Below, piece after piece: positions 1 through 9,058 of a stretch of 64,000 nucleotides of DNA. Made by a program: the position numbers and the translations under genes. Every line of letters begins with the position of its first letter. Positions within the stretch are counted from its first letter, which is position 1. Source of the stretch: Paenibacillus psychroresistens (GTDB taxonomy: Bacteria; Bacillota; Bacilli; Paenibacillales; NBRC-103111); NCBI RefSeq assembly GCF_009728935.1, contig NZ_CP034235.1, forward strand, positions 1,272,501 through 1,336,500, read 5' to 3'. The notes beneath the pieces were generated by a model. The model saw only the letters and a program-made list of their open reading frames with translations. It was not told the origin of the DNA and made no database searches.

Positions 1-2
1 CT

Positions 3-824
3 GATGAAGTGAAAGAAGCTGTCGGAAGCAATCCGATATACGACTTCAACCTCAGTGTCGATGGGAAGAAGATTAGCCAGTTCGGCGATAACGCCGTGAC
101 AGTTAAGTTGAACTACACTTTGAAACTTGGAGAAGACACGGATCAGATTATTATTTACTACATTAATGATAACGGCAAGCTGGAAATTGAGAAGAACGGC
201 AAATACGATGCGGCAACCGCTCAAATCATATTCAGCCCTGCACATTTCAGTAAGTATGCAGCATCATATAACGAAGTAAGCTTTAACGATCTTGCAAATG
301 TATCGTGGGCAAAAGATAGTATCCAAGCGTTGGCAGCCAGAAGCATTGTCAAAGGAGTTGGGGCAGGCAGCTTTAATCCTGACAAATTGCTTACAAGGGC
401 TGAGTTAATTACCATGCTGATGAATGGCTTTGATTTAATTGACAGCAATGCTAAAACTTCGCTAAGTGATGTGAAAAACGATACATGGTATTACAGTGCA
501 ATCGCATCGGCACAACAACTCGGCATCATCAAAGGTAAATCAGACGGCAGTTTTGGCATCAACGATAAGATCACGAGGCAGGATATGGCGGTCATGATTT
601 ACAACACGGGGTTGGTGGTAAAAGCTAACCTGAACGGAAACGGAGAAATAGCTTTATTCACTGACCAATCCGCTATCGCGACTTACGCCTTACAAGCGGT
701 AACAGTCATTCAACAGGCTGGAATCATCAATGGTGTTGGGAATGGAACATTCGCACCGCGAGGTGTTGCAACAAGAGCTCAAGCAGCTGTTATCATTTGG
801 AGAATGCTTTCTAAAGTTAAGTAA
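3..824 (+). CDS. SLH-domain surface protein, C-terminal part (5' end outside window)
   Basis: The reading frame is open from the first complete codon, so this is the end of a larger exported protein. About 90 residues of a beta-rich region come first. Three consecutive S-layer homology (SLH) modules follow and end at the stop codon. Each has the family pattern: a Phe/Leu-x-Asp start, an Ala-rich helix, then a Gly-x-Gly-x-Phe turn with Asn-Pro or similar, and an 'LTRAE' or 'ATRAQ' type helix (roughly residues 92-145, 155-210 and 218-272 of the visible part). SLH triplets bind pyruvylated secondary cell-wall polymer and anchor proteins to the Gram-positive surface. The N-terminal function is not visible. 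A terminator follows, so the gene is separate from the transport cluster downstream. Confidence 0.9.
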   Translation, partial: DEVKEAVGSNPIYDFNLSVDGKKISQFGDNAVTVKLNYTLKLGEDTDQIIIYYINDNGKLEIEKNGKYDAATAQIIFSPAHFSKYAASYNEVSFNDLANVSWAKDSIQALAARSIVKGVGAGSFNPDKLLTRAELITMLMNGFDLIDSNAKTSLSDVKNDTWYYSAIASAQQLGIIKGKSDGSFGINDKITRQDMAVMIYNTGLVVKANLNGNGEIALFTDQSAIATYALQAVTVIQQAGIINGVGNGTFAPRGVATRAQAAVIIWRMLSKVK

Positions 825-880
825 AGACGACACCCAAAGAGTATCGAATCAAAAAAACGCTGGTTTAAATACAATTTTTG

Positions 881-911
881 GGAGCAGACCAATGGATCTG
901 CTTCTTTTTTT
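881..911 (+). terminator. Intrinsic terminator after the SLH gene
   Basis: AGCAGA at 883-888 pairs with TCTGCT at 897-902 around a short loop, and a T-rich run follows at 903-911. It ends the SLH transcription unit. Confidence 0.8.
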
Positions 912-1049
912 GCACAAAAGTATAGATTTCACCCTATTTTGATAGTTACTTTTCAGATATAAGCACAAAAATTAGAGTTTTTATTTAACTGTTTTCAGCG
1001 CATGATTAGGTTTGCAAACAGCTAAACTATCGATAAGGAGGCAAACTTT

Positions 1050-2024
1050 TTGGAACAGAATCAAACAGCATCCCAAGTCCCGCTGTATAGTGGGAAACCC
1101 GAACAGGGCTTCTTTTCAAAAAAATGGCGGTTCTTCAAAAAAAACTTTGAATTGTCAGCTCTATCATTTCCAGCAATAGTAGTCATTATTGTACTGTCTT
1201 ATATTCCAATGTTCGGTATCATTATCGCCTTCAAGAATTTCCATTATGATCTTGGATTTTGGGGCAGTAAATGGATTGGATTCAAGAATTTTGAGTTTCT
1301 CTTTAAAACCGATGCGGCTGTCCGCATTACCCGAAATACCATACTTTATAATTTGGGCTACATGATTACTACAACCAGTGCAGCGTTGGCATTGGCTGTC
1401 CTGTTAAATGAGATAGGCAAAAGGTGGCTGAAGCTCTACCAGACAGCCTTATTCTTACCGTATTTTCTCTCCTGGGTTGTAGTCGGTTATATTGCGCTTG
1501 CGTTTTTAGATAATGAGAATGGATATATTAATCAAATTCTTGTCCAGCTCGGTTTCGAAAAGGTAGCCTTTTACTTTGAAGCGAAATATTGGCCGTATAT
1601 TCTGAATGCCTTTCAATTGTGGAAGAATATCGGGTTTTCAACCTTAATCTACTATGCTGGTATTCTTAGTATCGATGCGGAATTATATGAAGCGGCGCGG
1701 ATGGACGGAGCTACAAGACTTCAGATGATCCGCAGAATAACCTTGCCTTTGCTTAAGCCGTTGATCATCATATTGCTCATTCTCAGTCTAGGCAATATGT
1801 TCCGCGGAGACTTCGGATTACATTATTTTATACCTAATAATGTAGGTTTAATCTATTCTTCTACGGATATCATTGATACGTATGTTTATAGGGCATTAAG
1901 CTCATTAGGCGATGTTGGCATGGCGTCAGCGGTTGGTTTGTACCAATCGGTTGTCGGACTCGTACTTGTTCTATTAGCTAACTATATCGTTCGAAAGGTT
2001 AATGATGAAAATTCACTTTTTTAG
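1050..2024 (+). CDS. Carbohydrate ABC transporter permease, LplB type
   Basis: This is the first membrane subunit of a binding-protein-dependent sugar importer. After a hydrophilic N-terminus of about 40 residues there are six predicted membrane segments. The cytoplasmic EAA loop reads 'EAARMDGATRLQ', the site that docks the ATPase. The start is TTG at 1050 with AAGGAGG at 1035-1041. The sequence is of the LplB/YteP class, which in Bacillus and Paenibacillus usually imports oligosaccharides and shares a multi-operon ATPase (MsmX type). No ATPase gene lies in this cluster, which fits that arrangement. The gene ends 9 bp before the second permease. Confidence 0.9.
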   Translation: MEQNQTASQVPLYSGKPEQGFFSKKWRFFKKNFELSALSFPAIVVIIVLSYIPMFGIIIAFKNFHYDLGFWGSKWIGFKNFEFLFKTDAAVRITRNTILYNLGYMITTTSAALALAVLLNEIGKRWLKLYQTALFLPYFLSWVVVGYIALAFLDNENGYINQILVQLGFEKVAFYFEAKYWPYILNAFQLWKNIGFSTLIYYAGILSIDAELYEAARMDGATRLQMIRRITLPLLKPLIIILLILSLGNMFRGDFGLHYFIPNNVGLIYSSTDIIDTYVYRALSSLGDVGMASAVGLYQSVVGLVLVLLANYIVRKVNDENSLF

Positions 2025-2033
2025 GAGCGAAAC

Positions 2034-2942
2034 ATGATGCAAAACGTTGCAAAAGCGTATAAGGCACAAAGCTTTAACACTTTGATTATCCACATCATCT
2101 TTATATTAGTCACTTTAAGCATGCTGCTGCCTTTTATTCTGGTAATCATAATCTCGATAACAGATGAACAATCCCTATCGCTCAGCGGGTATCAATTGAT
2201 CCCTGAGAAAATAAGCTTTAGTGCTTATCAATATTTCTTTAAAGCACCTCAAATTCTAATTCGCGCTTATGGTGTAACTACTTTCGTAACAGTAATAGGA
2301 ACGGTCATCAGCTTATTGCTGACTGCTACGCTGGGATATGCCATTTCAAGGCGGGATTACGGCTATAACCGGATTTTAACTTTTTTTATCTTTTTTACAA
2401 TGCTTTTTAACGGTGGATTAGTCCCCTTTTATATCTTGATGACGCAATGGCTGCATCTGGGAGATACTATATTCGCTTTAATAGTTCCAGGCTTGATAAA
2501 TCCCTTTTATATTCTAATTATGAAAGGGTTTATGTCCAAAATCCCCATGGAAATTATTGAATCTGCCAAAATAGACGGGGCTCGGGAATGGCGGATTTTT
2601 TATCGGATCATCCTTCCGCTTTCGATGCCAGCGCTCGCTACACTCGGTCTATTTATTTCTTTCGCCTATTGGAATGAGTGGTTTAATGGGCTCTTATTTA
2701 TTAATAACGAGAGGCTGGTTCCCTTGCAGCTGCTTCTAATTCGTTCTTTAAAGACGCTTGATTTTATAACATCGCGTCCAGAATTCAGCGCCTCTGTAAT
2801 AAGTCTCGATATGTCGCAATTCCCGCAAAAAGCAGCTAAATTCGCTATAGCGATTATCGCCGGAGGACCCATGCTCGTTATTTTCCCTTTCTTCCAACGG
2901 TTTTTCATTAAAGGTCTAACCGTCGGCGCTTTAAAAGGTTAA
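2034..2942 (+). CDS. Carbohydrate ABC transporter permease, YtcP/LplC type
   Basis: This is the second membrane subunit and pairs with the gene just upstream. Six membrane segments are predicted, and the EAA loop around 'ESAKIDGAREWRIF' is followed by the usual 'ITLPLS'-like stretch (here 'IILPLSMP'). The C-terminus ends in the typical 'KGLTVGALKG', which is almost invariant in this permease class. AGGAGCG sits just upstream, and two adjacent ATG codons (2034 and 2037) are possible starts. A gap of about 115 bp separates it from the binding protein gene. Confidence 0.9.
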   Translation: MMQNVAKAYKAQSFNTLIIHIIFILVTLSMLLPFILVIIISITDEQSLSLSGYQLIPEKISFSAYQYFFKAPQILIRAYGVTTFVTVIGTVISLLLTATLGYAISRRDYGYNRILTFFIFFTMLFNGGLVPFYILMTQWLHLGDTIFALIVPGLINPFYILIMKGFMSKIPMEIIESAKIDGAREWRIFYRIILPLSMPALATLGLFISFAYWNEWFNGLLFINNERLVPLQLLLIRSLKTLDFITSRPEFSASVISLDMSQFPQKAAKFAIAIIAGGPMLVIFPFFQRFFIKGLTVGALKG

Positions 2943-3057
2943 TTGATTTTTCCCTTAATGGCTTTAATTTAAGGTGAGACTTGAGAGGAGGCAAGAAGCA
3001 TATTAGTCTCATCAAATTTATATAAGACTACTAATAGATTATGGGAGGTTTATTCAA

Positions 3058-4608
3058 TTGAAAAATGTTAAAGGCTCTATCTCAACTCTAGTTTGTGTCA
3101 TGTTAAGTTTGGTACTGATTCTCAGCGCATGCGGTTCATCTAAAACTGCGACTCCTAGTACAACGCCAGCCCTTGCTGCTACTGATACCGCGGCAACACC
3201 TGAAGCGACACCTGAAGCGACGCCTGTTCCTGAGAAAGAGCTTCCACCTGTTGAATTGATTTGGTATTATCCGCAGCCTAAAGCCCAAGCAGATTTAAAA
3301 GCGGTAAATGATGAAATCAATAAAATCACGCAAGCTAAGATCAATGCAACAGTTAAGCTTATGCCAGTCGATTTCGGAGGTTATGAGCAGAAGCTGAATA
3401 CGGTTGCTGCAGCTAATGAAGCGATTGATATTATCTGGTCTTCAAGCTGGTTGTTTAGTTATGTACAGAATCAAGGCAAAGGCGCCTTTCAGCCGCTAGA
3501 CGATCTGTTGAATAAAGAAGGGAAAGTGTTATTTGATTCCATTGACGCGAAATTTTGGGAAGATATGAAAATCGGCGGTAAAATTTACGGCGTGCCAAAC
3601 TATCAAATTTCGGCTAAAAACCCTGGATTATATGTTCAGAAAAGATTTATCGACAAGTATAATTTCGATGTCAGCACGGTCAAAAAATTCGAGGATATCG
3701 AGCCTTTGCTGCAGAAAATTAAAGACGGTGATGCTAAAGATGGGATTGTTCCTTTTGGTGTCGTCCAAGGCTTCTTTGATGAACCTTATTACAATATAGA
3801 TGGGACTCCTTATGCAAATGTTTATATGAATGATTCCACCAATAAAGTATTAAACCGTGCTTTTATGCCTGAATTTAAACAATATTTAACAATGGTGCGT
3901 TCATGGTATACCAAGGGCTTTATCAATAAGGATGCAGCAACAATAACCGGCCAAGTTGCCACGGATCCAAAAGGAGAAAGAGCGGTAATCTATGATGTTA
4001 CCGGAAAACCGGGTGGAGAGATTGATATTCAAGCTCAGAATGGCGGAAACCCAGTCGTGTTTATCCCCCTGGCTAAGCCTTATTTTACAGGAGCTTCCTC
4101 CACGTTGAATACCATAAGCCATACATCGAAAAATCCGGAGCGGGCTATGATGTTCTTGCAGTTGGTTAACACCGACAAAGCTTTATACAACTTAATCACT
4201 TATGGAATTGAAGGAAAGCATTACACGAAGATAGACGATAAGTTTATTAAGCTTACTCCAGATAGTACTTACAATCCAACTACGGATTGGGTATTCGGCA
4301 ATACGACTAATGGATATTTACCTGAGGGAGCTCCGGCAGATAAGTTTGAGCTGACCAAAAAAGTAAATGATGCAGCAGCTGTTTCACCTTATTACGGCTT
4401 TGTTTTCGACCCTGAACCAGTAAAAACAGAATTAGCTAATACGAAGGCTGTATCTGATGAGTATTCATTTGCTCTCGCTACAGGCACGATTGATCCAGAA
4501 AAGTATTTACCAATTTTACAAGATAAGCTGAAAAAAGCCGGAGTCGATAAAATTACTGCAGAGCAACAAAAACAATTAGACGAATGGCTTAAAACTAAAG
4601 CAAAATAG
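3058..4608 (+). CDS. Extracellular solute-binding lipoprotein (sugar ABC importer 1)
   Basis: This lipoprotein captures the substrate for the importer. The signal peptide ends in a lipobox, 'LSAC' with the acylated Cys at about residue 25. A low-complexity Thr/Pro/Ala/Glu linker follows, and then a bilobal LplA-type binding domain with family features such as 'NAFDIIW'-like (here 'EAIDIIW') and a C-terminal 'YGFVFDPEPVK' region. The start is TTG at 3058 with GGGAGG about 10 bases upstream. At 516 residues it has the usual length of the family. The neighbouring beta-helix protein and alpha-mannosidase suggest an oligosaccharide substrate, but the sugar cannot be read from the sequence. Confidence 0.9.
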   Translation: MKNVKGSISTLVCVMLSLVLILSACGSSKTATPSTTPALAATDTAATPEATPEATPVPEKELPPVELIWYYPQPKAQADLKAVNDEINKITQAKINATVKLMPVDFGGYEQKLNTVAAANEAIDIIWSSSWLFSYVQNQGKGAFQPLDDLLNKEGKVLFDSIDAKFWEDMKIGGKIYGVPNYQISAKNPGLYVQKRFIDKYNFDVSTVKKFEDIEPLLQKIKDGDAKDGIVPFGVVQGFFDEPYYNIDGTPYANVYMNDSTNKVLNRAFMPEFKQYLTMVRSWYTKGFINKDAATITGQVATDPKGERAVIYDVTGKPGGEIDIQAQNGGNPVVFIPLAKPYFTGASSTLNTISHTSKNPERAMMFLQLVNTDKALYNLITYGIEGKHYTKIDDKFIKLTPDSTYNPTTDWVFGNTTNGYLPEGAPADKFELTKKVNDAAAVSPYYGFVFDPEPVKTELANTKAVSDEYSFALATGTIDPEKYLPILQDKLKKAGVDKITAEQQKQLDEWLKTKAK

Positions 4609-4616
4609 TTTTTAAT

Positions 4617-4684
4617 GAAAATGAGTGCAGTTGAAGACCTGCTGCAATTGGCGCCATAGGTAGCCTTCTTCTGCACTTATTTTC
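4617..4684 (+). other. Long stem-loop downstream of binding-protein gene
   Basis: Positions 4617-4630 pair with 4671-4684 over 14 base pairs with a single G-T wobble, around a 40-nt loop. No clean U-run follows. It lies between the binding-protein gene and the large secreted protein gene. It may protect the 3' end of the transporter mRNA or act as a leaky terminator. Confidence 0.6.
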
Positions 4685-4763
4685 TACATAAATAAAAAAG
4701 GTGGTGTTTTGTAAAAGATTCTTCTCATGAATGGTTTCTAAAACTAAAAGGAGCGTGTCTATT

Positions 4764-7700
4764 ATGTCTAAAGTCAAAAAGCAATTATCATTTTTAATTT
4801 CCTTAATGATTATTTTAACTCTAGTTTATCAACCCAATTCAATTTACATGGGTAAGGCATATGCCGCCGACACATCTTATTATGTTTCACCAAGCGGAAA
4901 CGATTCTACTGGAAATGGGTCCATCGGCAGCCCTTATAAAACGATCACTAAGGCACGCGACGTTATTAGATCCTTGATAGCGGGAGGAATGTCAGGCAAC
5001 ATAACCGTCTACTTAAGAGGAGGATCTTACTTCCAATCTTCAAAAGTGACTTTTAATGAAAGCGATTCCGGGAGAAACGGGTACAAGGTAAAATACACGA
5101 ACTATACAGGTGAAGAGCCAATTATTTATGGCGGCGAGCAAATAACAGGATGGACACTTTATTCAGGCAGCATATACCAGAAGAATGTCGGTACGGGCTG
5201 GAGCTCCAACTACCTGACTGAAAACGGGGTTGAAGGCACCAAGGCCAGATATCCCAATAGCGGGTATAAGACCGTTGCAGCCCCTTATGTTTCAGCGGAT
5301 CCACAGCATCAATTCCATTTCAGCACCGGCGATATACCAAGTATAAGCAACGTAAGCGGTTCTGAAATTTATTTATGGCCGGGAGGACCTGACGGGACAC
5401 ACAACTGGTTTGCTGGAGTGCTGCCTGTCGCTTCTATAAATTACACTTCCAAATTGGTTACTTTAGGTCAGCCTGCATTTTATGAATTGGGAGTAGGAAC
5501 CCGCTATTTTATTCAGGGAGCTATGGAATTACTGGATTCACCGGGAGAATTTTACTTGAATACCGGAACGGGAATTCTGTATTACTGGCCAAGGAACTCC
5601 AACATTGCGACACAGGAGATAACGGCTGGCAAGATAGACACGATTTTTGAATTTAAAGGCAGTTCAACGAGCAATCTCGTACAGAATATCATCGTGGACG
5701 GTCTAACATTAAGTACAACCAATTTCAGCAGCGAGTACGAAGATTCCGGACTGGTAACCCTTGAGAATGCCCAGTATATAACGGTATCCAACTCTAAGCT
5801 TCACAACTCTGGAACCAACGGCATATTAGGCATCAATTATGTGAAATACAACTCTATTACCGGCAACCTTATCTATGACATTGGTGTAAGCGGCGTTTTC
5901 TTTCATGTCAAAGATGCACAAGTAGGCGGCTACCTCAGCCAATATAACACGATAACCAACAACCATATTTACAATCTTGGTCAGGAGATTGGGCATGGAA
6001 ATGGCATTGAATTGAAGCATAGCGGATACAATACAGTTTCTTACAATAGGATACATGACAGTAAAAGGTTTGGCATCCGAGCCGTTACTAATTCCCTGGA
6101 TTTTGGCGGGACAGTTGCTACCTCGGAAACAAAGAATAATATTTTTGAATACAACGATCTTTTCAACTGCATGACCGATTCGCAGGACGGTGGAGTATTC
6201 TATTTATGGGGCACCACTACGGGCAATATTTTTAGATATAACAAATTACATGACAGCAACGTCTATTTCTCCTATGGCTGGGGTTATTATGCAGATGACG
6301 ATACCGACAGTTTGAACGGATATGATAATCTGATCTACGGCTTGCAAAGACAGCTTAACGGAGGAGACTTAAGGTCTTCGGTCGTTATCAGGGGTACCAA
6401 CAGCAAATTTTACAACAATGTTGTGGCTGATAGTCCATTAGCTGTTGAAGGTGCGATTGATTACTTCACAAGTCAGGATCCATACGGCGGTCGGAGGAAC
6501 ACGACAAATGTCGAGGTTGGCAAGAATATTATTTACAATTCAGCACCTACCAACAGCTTAAACCATTGGTATGACGGAGTTATAAATCATAATGTCGATT
6601 GGAACTCAGGCAGATATGCTTATATGGACTATAACCTCGCCTATAATCCTAGTGGACAGTATTATAATCAAACTGGATTTGCCGGTGTTGTAAACTGGAC
6701 AGCGTGGCAAGGTTATGGCTATGATACACATTCTGTCACTGGGCAGGATCCCCTATTCATGGATACGGCTAATTCCGATTACCGTGTGAAGGCAGCTTCT
6801 CCAGCCTACAGCTTGGGTTATCACGATATCAATGCCGAACCGATGGGGCTGCTGAGCACATTCAAATTCACGGATGCAAGCGAATCGATTGACAAGCTGT
6901 TCATCAAGACGGGTACTACCACTGCAGGCCAAGCGACAGTTAAAATATTGCCAAGCACAACGTCGCAGCTGACCGTATCTGGGAGAACATTATCCGGCTA
7001 CCTGTTAACAAATTTAGCTGCTTACACAACATACGCGAGTGATAATACGAGTGTTGCTGCTGTAAACAGCAGCGGTTTGGTAACGGCTACCAGTACCTTG
7101 GGAACTGCAAAAATAACAGCAACGGTTACAAAGAATTCAATAGTAAAAACGGTAGCCATTTATATAACCACAACGAATACGACTCCAACACCGACACCGA
7201 CGCCGACACCAACTCCTACACCAACGCCTACGCCGACACCAACACCGACACCGCAGACATTGCCATTCTCCGATAATTTCACAAGCGGGTCCGGTAACTG
7301 GACAGTCATTAGCGGGGCATGGTCCTTGGTAACGGATGGATCACAGGTTTACAAGCAGTCGACAGCTTCAGGCGAAACGTTTGCAACCGCTGGAAATTCT
7401 ACCTGGAGCAATTACTCCATATCAGCTGATGTTAAACGTCTCAGCGGAAGCAGTGCAGGTATCGTTGGAAGGGTATTTTCACTCAACCAGTTCTACCAGC
7501 TGGAATTAACCGGCACCAACTGGTATATCTACAAAAATAATCTCGGAACTTGGACTCAATTGGCCGGGGGTAGCTACACTTCAAATACAACTACCTTCTA
7601 CAACTTGAAAATGAGCTTTTTCGGCAGCACTATAACGGCTTATATTAATAATTCGCAGGTAGGTACGGCTACGGATTCCTCTTTCAGTACGGGGAAGATA

Positions 7701-8948
7701 GGTTTAAGGCAATACTCAAGCACCGCAGAATATGATAATGTTTTGGCACAGAGTGTAGGGGGTACACCAACGGCAACGCCAACACCAACACCAACGGCAA
7801 CACCAACGGCAACACCAACACCAACACCAACACCAACACCAACACCAACACCAACACCAACGCCACCACCAGGGTTGCCGTTCACTGATGATTTTCAAAG
7901 CGGATCGGGAAACTGGACAGTAGTAAACGGTACATGGTCCTTGGTTACAGATGGATCACAGGTTTATAAGCAGACGGCTACTTCAGGTGAAGCATTTGCA
8001 ACCGCAGGCCAATCAACCTGGAACAACTACTCAGTATCAGCCGATGTTAAACGACTTAGTGGAACCAGTGCGGGAATCGTCGGAAGGGTAACCGCAAACG
8101 ACAAGTTCTACCAATTCGAAATAACCGGCACCAACTGGTATATCTACAGGAATAATCTCGGTACCTGGACTCAATTGGCAGGAGGCAGCCACACTTCCAA
8201 TACGACTTCCTTCTACAATCTGAAGCTGAGCTTCAGCGGCAGCTCTATAACAGCATATATTAACTCTACACAGGTAGGTACGGCTACGGATTCAACATTC
8301 AGCTCGGGAAAAGTGGGTTTACGGCAGTACTCAAGCTCTGCGGAATACGATAATGTGTCCGTGCAGAGTATAGGGGCTACACCAACACCAACACCAACAC
8401 CAACACCAACACCAACACCAACACCAACACCAACACCAACGCCGCCACCAGGGCTGCCGCTCTCCGATAATTTCGAGAGCGGTTCGGGTAACTGGACTGT
8501 CGTAGATGGAACGTGGTCCCTGGTAACCGATGGGTCACAAGTATACAAGCAAACGGCTACCTCGGGTGAAGCATTTGTAACTGCTGGCCAATCAACCTGG
8601 AGCAACTACTCCGTATCGGCCGATGTTAAACGGCTTAGTGGAACCAGTGCAGGAATCGTCGGTAGGGTATACGCAAACGACCAGTTCTACCAGTTCGAAA
8701 TAACCGGAACAAACTGGTATATATACAAGAATTATCTGGGTACCTGGACTCAGCTTGCCAGTGGCAGCTACTCTTCGAATACGACTACCTTTTACAACCT
8801 GAAGCTGAGCTTTTACTCCAACAGTATAACCGCTTATATTAACAGTTCTCAGGTAGGTACGGTTACGGATTCCTCCTACAGTACGGGAAAAGTCGGTTTA
8901 AGGCAATACTCGAGCTCTGCGGAATATGATAATGTGTTGGTTCAGTAA
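4764..8948 (+). CDS. Large secreted right-handed beta-helix protein with three repeated C-terminal modules
   Basis: This is a secreted protein of about 1394 residues and probably a glycan-degrading enzyme. ATG 4764 is the start because AAAGGAG (4747-4753) is well spaced for it; an in-frame ATG at 4731 has no such site. A signal peptide ends near 'AYA-ADT' (about residue 35). Residues 36-690 form a right-handed parallel beta-helix with N-rich ladders. The segment 'GEFYLNTGTGILYYWP' resembles GH141/GH120-like beta-helix glycosidases; this is inferred and the exact family is not certain. A Big_2-like domain (about 700-800) follows. Three modules of about 167 residues, each starting 'LP(F/L)(S/T)D(N/D)F', are separated by Thr-Pro linkers. 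They resemble LamG/DUF1080-type jelly-roll binding domains. The gene belongs with importer 1. Confidence 0.85.
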   Translation: MSKVKKQLSFLISLMIILTLVYQPNSIYMGKAYAADTSYYVSPSGNDSTGNGSIGSPYKTITKARDVIRSLIAGGMSGNITVYLRGGSYFQSSKVTFNESDSGRNGYKVKYTNYTGEEPIIYGGEQITGWTLYSGSIYQKNVGTGWSSNYLTENGVEGTKARYPNSGYKTVAAPYVSADPQHQFHFSTGDIPSISNVSGSEIYLWPGGPDGTHNWFAGVLPVASINYTSKLVTLGQPAFYELGVGTRYFIQGAMELLDSPGEFYLNTGTGILYYWPRNSNIATQEITAGKIDTIFEFKGSSTSNLVQNIIVDGLTLSTTNFSSEYEDSGLVTLENAQYITVSNSKLHNSGTNGILGINYVKYNSITGNLIYDIGVSGVFFHVKDAQVGGYLSQYNTITNNHIYNLGQEIGHGNGIELKHSGYNTVSYNRIHDSKRFGIRAVTNSLDFGGTVATSETKNNIFEYNDLFNCMTDSQDGGVFYLWGTTTGNIFRYNKLHDSNVYFSYGWGYYADDDTDSLNGYDNLIYGLQRQLNGGDLRSSVVIRGTNSKFYNNVVADSPLAVEGAIDYFTSQDPYGGRRNTTNVEVGKNIIYNSAPTNSLNHWYDGVINHNVDWNSGRYAYMDYNLAYNPSGQYYNQTGFAGVVNWTAWQGYGYDTHSVTGQDPLFMDTANSDYRVKAASPAYSLGYHDINAEPMGLLSTFKFTDASESIDKLFIKTGTTTAGQATVKILPSTTSQLTVSGRTLSGYLLTNLAAYTTYASDNTSVAAVNSSGLVTATSTLGTAKITATVTKNSIVKTVAIYITTTNTTPTPTPTPTPTPTPTPTPTPTPTPQTLPFSDNFTSGSGNWTVISGAWSLVTDGSQVYKQSTASGETFATAGNSTWSNYSISADVKRLSGSSAGIVGRVFSLNQFYQLELTGTNWYIYKNNLGTWTQLAGGSYTSNTTTFYNLKMSFFGSTITAYINNSQVGTATDSSFSTGKIGLRQYSSTAEYDNVLAQSVGGTPTATPTPTPTATPTATPTPTPTPTPTPTPTPTPPPGLPFTDDFQSGSGNWTVVNGTWSLVTDGSQVYKQTATSGEAFATAGQSTWNNYSVSADVKRLSGTSAGIVGRVTANDKFYQFEITGTNWYIYRNNLGTWTQLAGGSHTSNTTSFYNLKLSFSGSSITAYINSTQVGTATDSTFSSGKVGLRQYSSSAEYDNVSVQSIGATPTPTPTPTPTPTPTPTPTPTPPPGLPLSDNFESGSGNWTVVDGTWSLVTDGSQVYKQTATSGEAFVTAGQSTWSNYSVSADVKRLSGTSAGIVGRVYANDQFYQFEITGTNWYIYKNYLGTWTQLASGSYSSNTTTFYNLKLSFYSNSITAYINSSQVGTVTDSSYSTGKVGLRQYSSSAEYDNVLVQ
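7182..7254 (+). repeat. Thr-Pro linker 1, tandem 6-bp repeat
   Basis: Hexamers of the CCAACA/CCGACA type encode a (Thr-Pro)n linker between the Big_2-like domain and the first repeated module of the beta-helix protein. Confidence 0.85.
7764..7872 (+). repeat. Thr-Pro linker 2, near-perfect tandem 6-bp repeat
   Basis: This is the longest of the three linkers. Nearly uninterrupted CCAACA hexamers with a few CGGCAA variants encode Thr-Pro and Thr-Ala. The reverse strand shows long artificial open frames of Gly-Val because of the repeat. Confidence 0.9.
8379..8452 (+). repeat. Thr-Pro linker 3, tandem 6-bp repeat
   Basis: Almost perfect ACCAAC hexamers encode the linker before the last C-terminal module. 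Confidence 0.9.
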
Positions 8949-8980
8949 CAGCATTAACCAATAATACAAAGCTTGACTGT

Positions 8981-9005
8981 CGGGATTCCTTTCCAAGGAG
9001 TCCCG
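8981..9005 (+). other. Intercistronic stem-loop
   Basis: Positions 8981-8991 pair with 8995-9005 (11 bp, one wobble) around a 3-nt loop. The sequence after it is A/T mixed, without the U-run of a classical terminator. It separates the beta-helix gene from the mannosidase gene and may be a processing or stabilising element. Confidence 0.6.
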
Positions 9006-9058
9006 ATAATTACATACAAGCAACATGTTGGAACTAGAAATATCGAGGAGGAATTTGT

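Noticed and set aside
7640..8605. Long minus-strand open frames rich in Gly-Val, and a CRISPR-like repeat pattern
   Set aside because: They are the reverse complement of the Thr-Pro linker repeats. Repeat units are 6 bp without spacers, so they are neither genes nor a CRISPR array.
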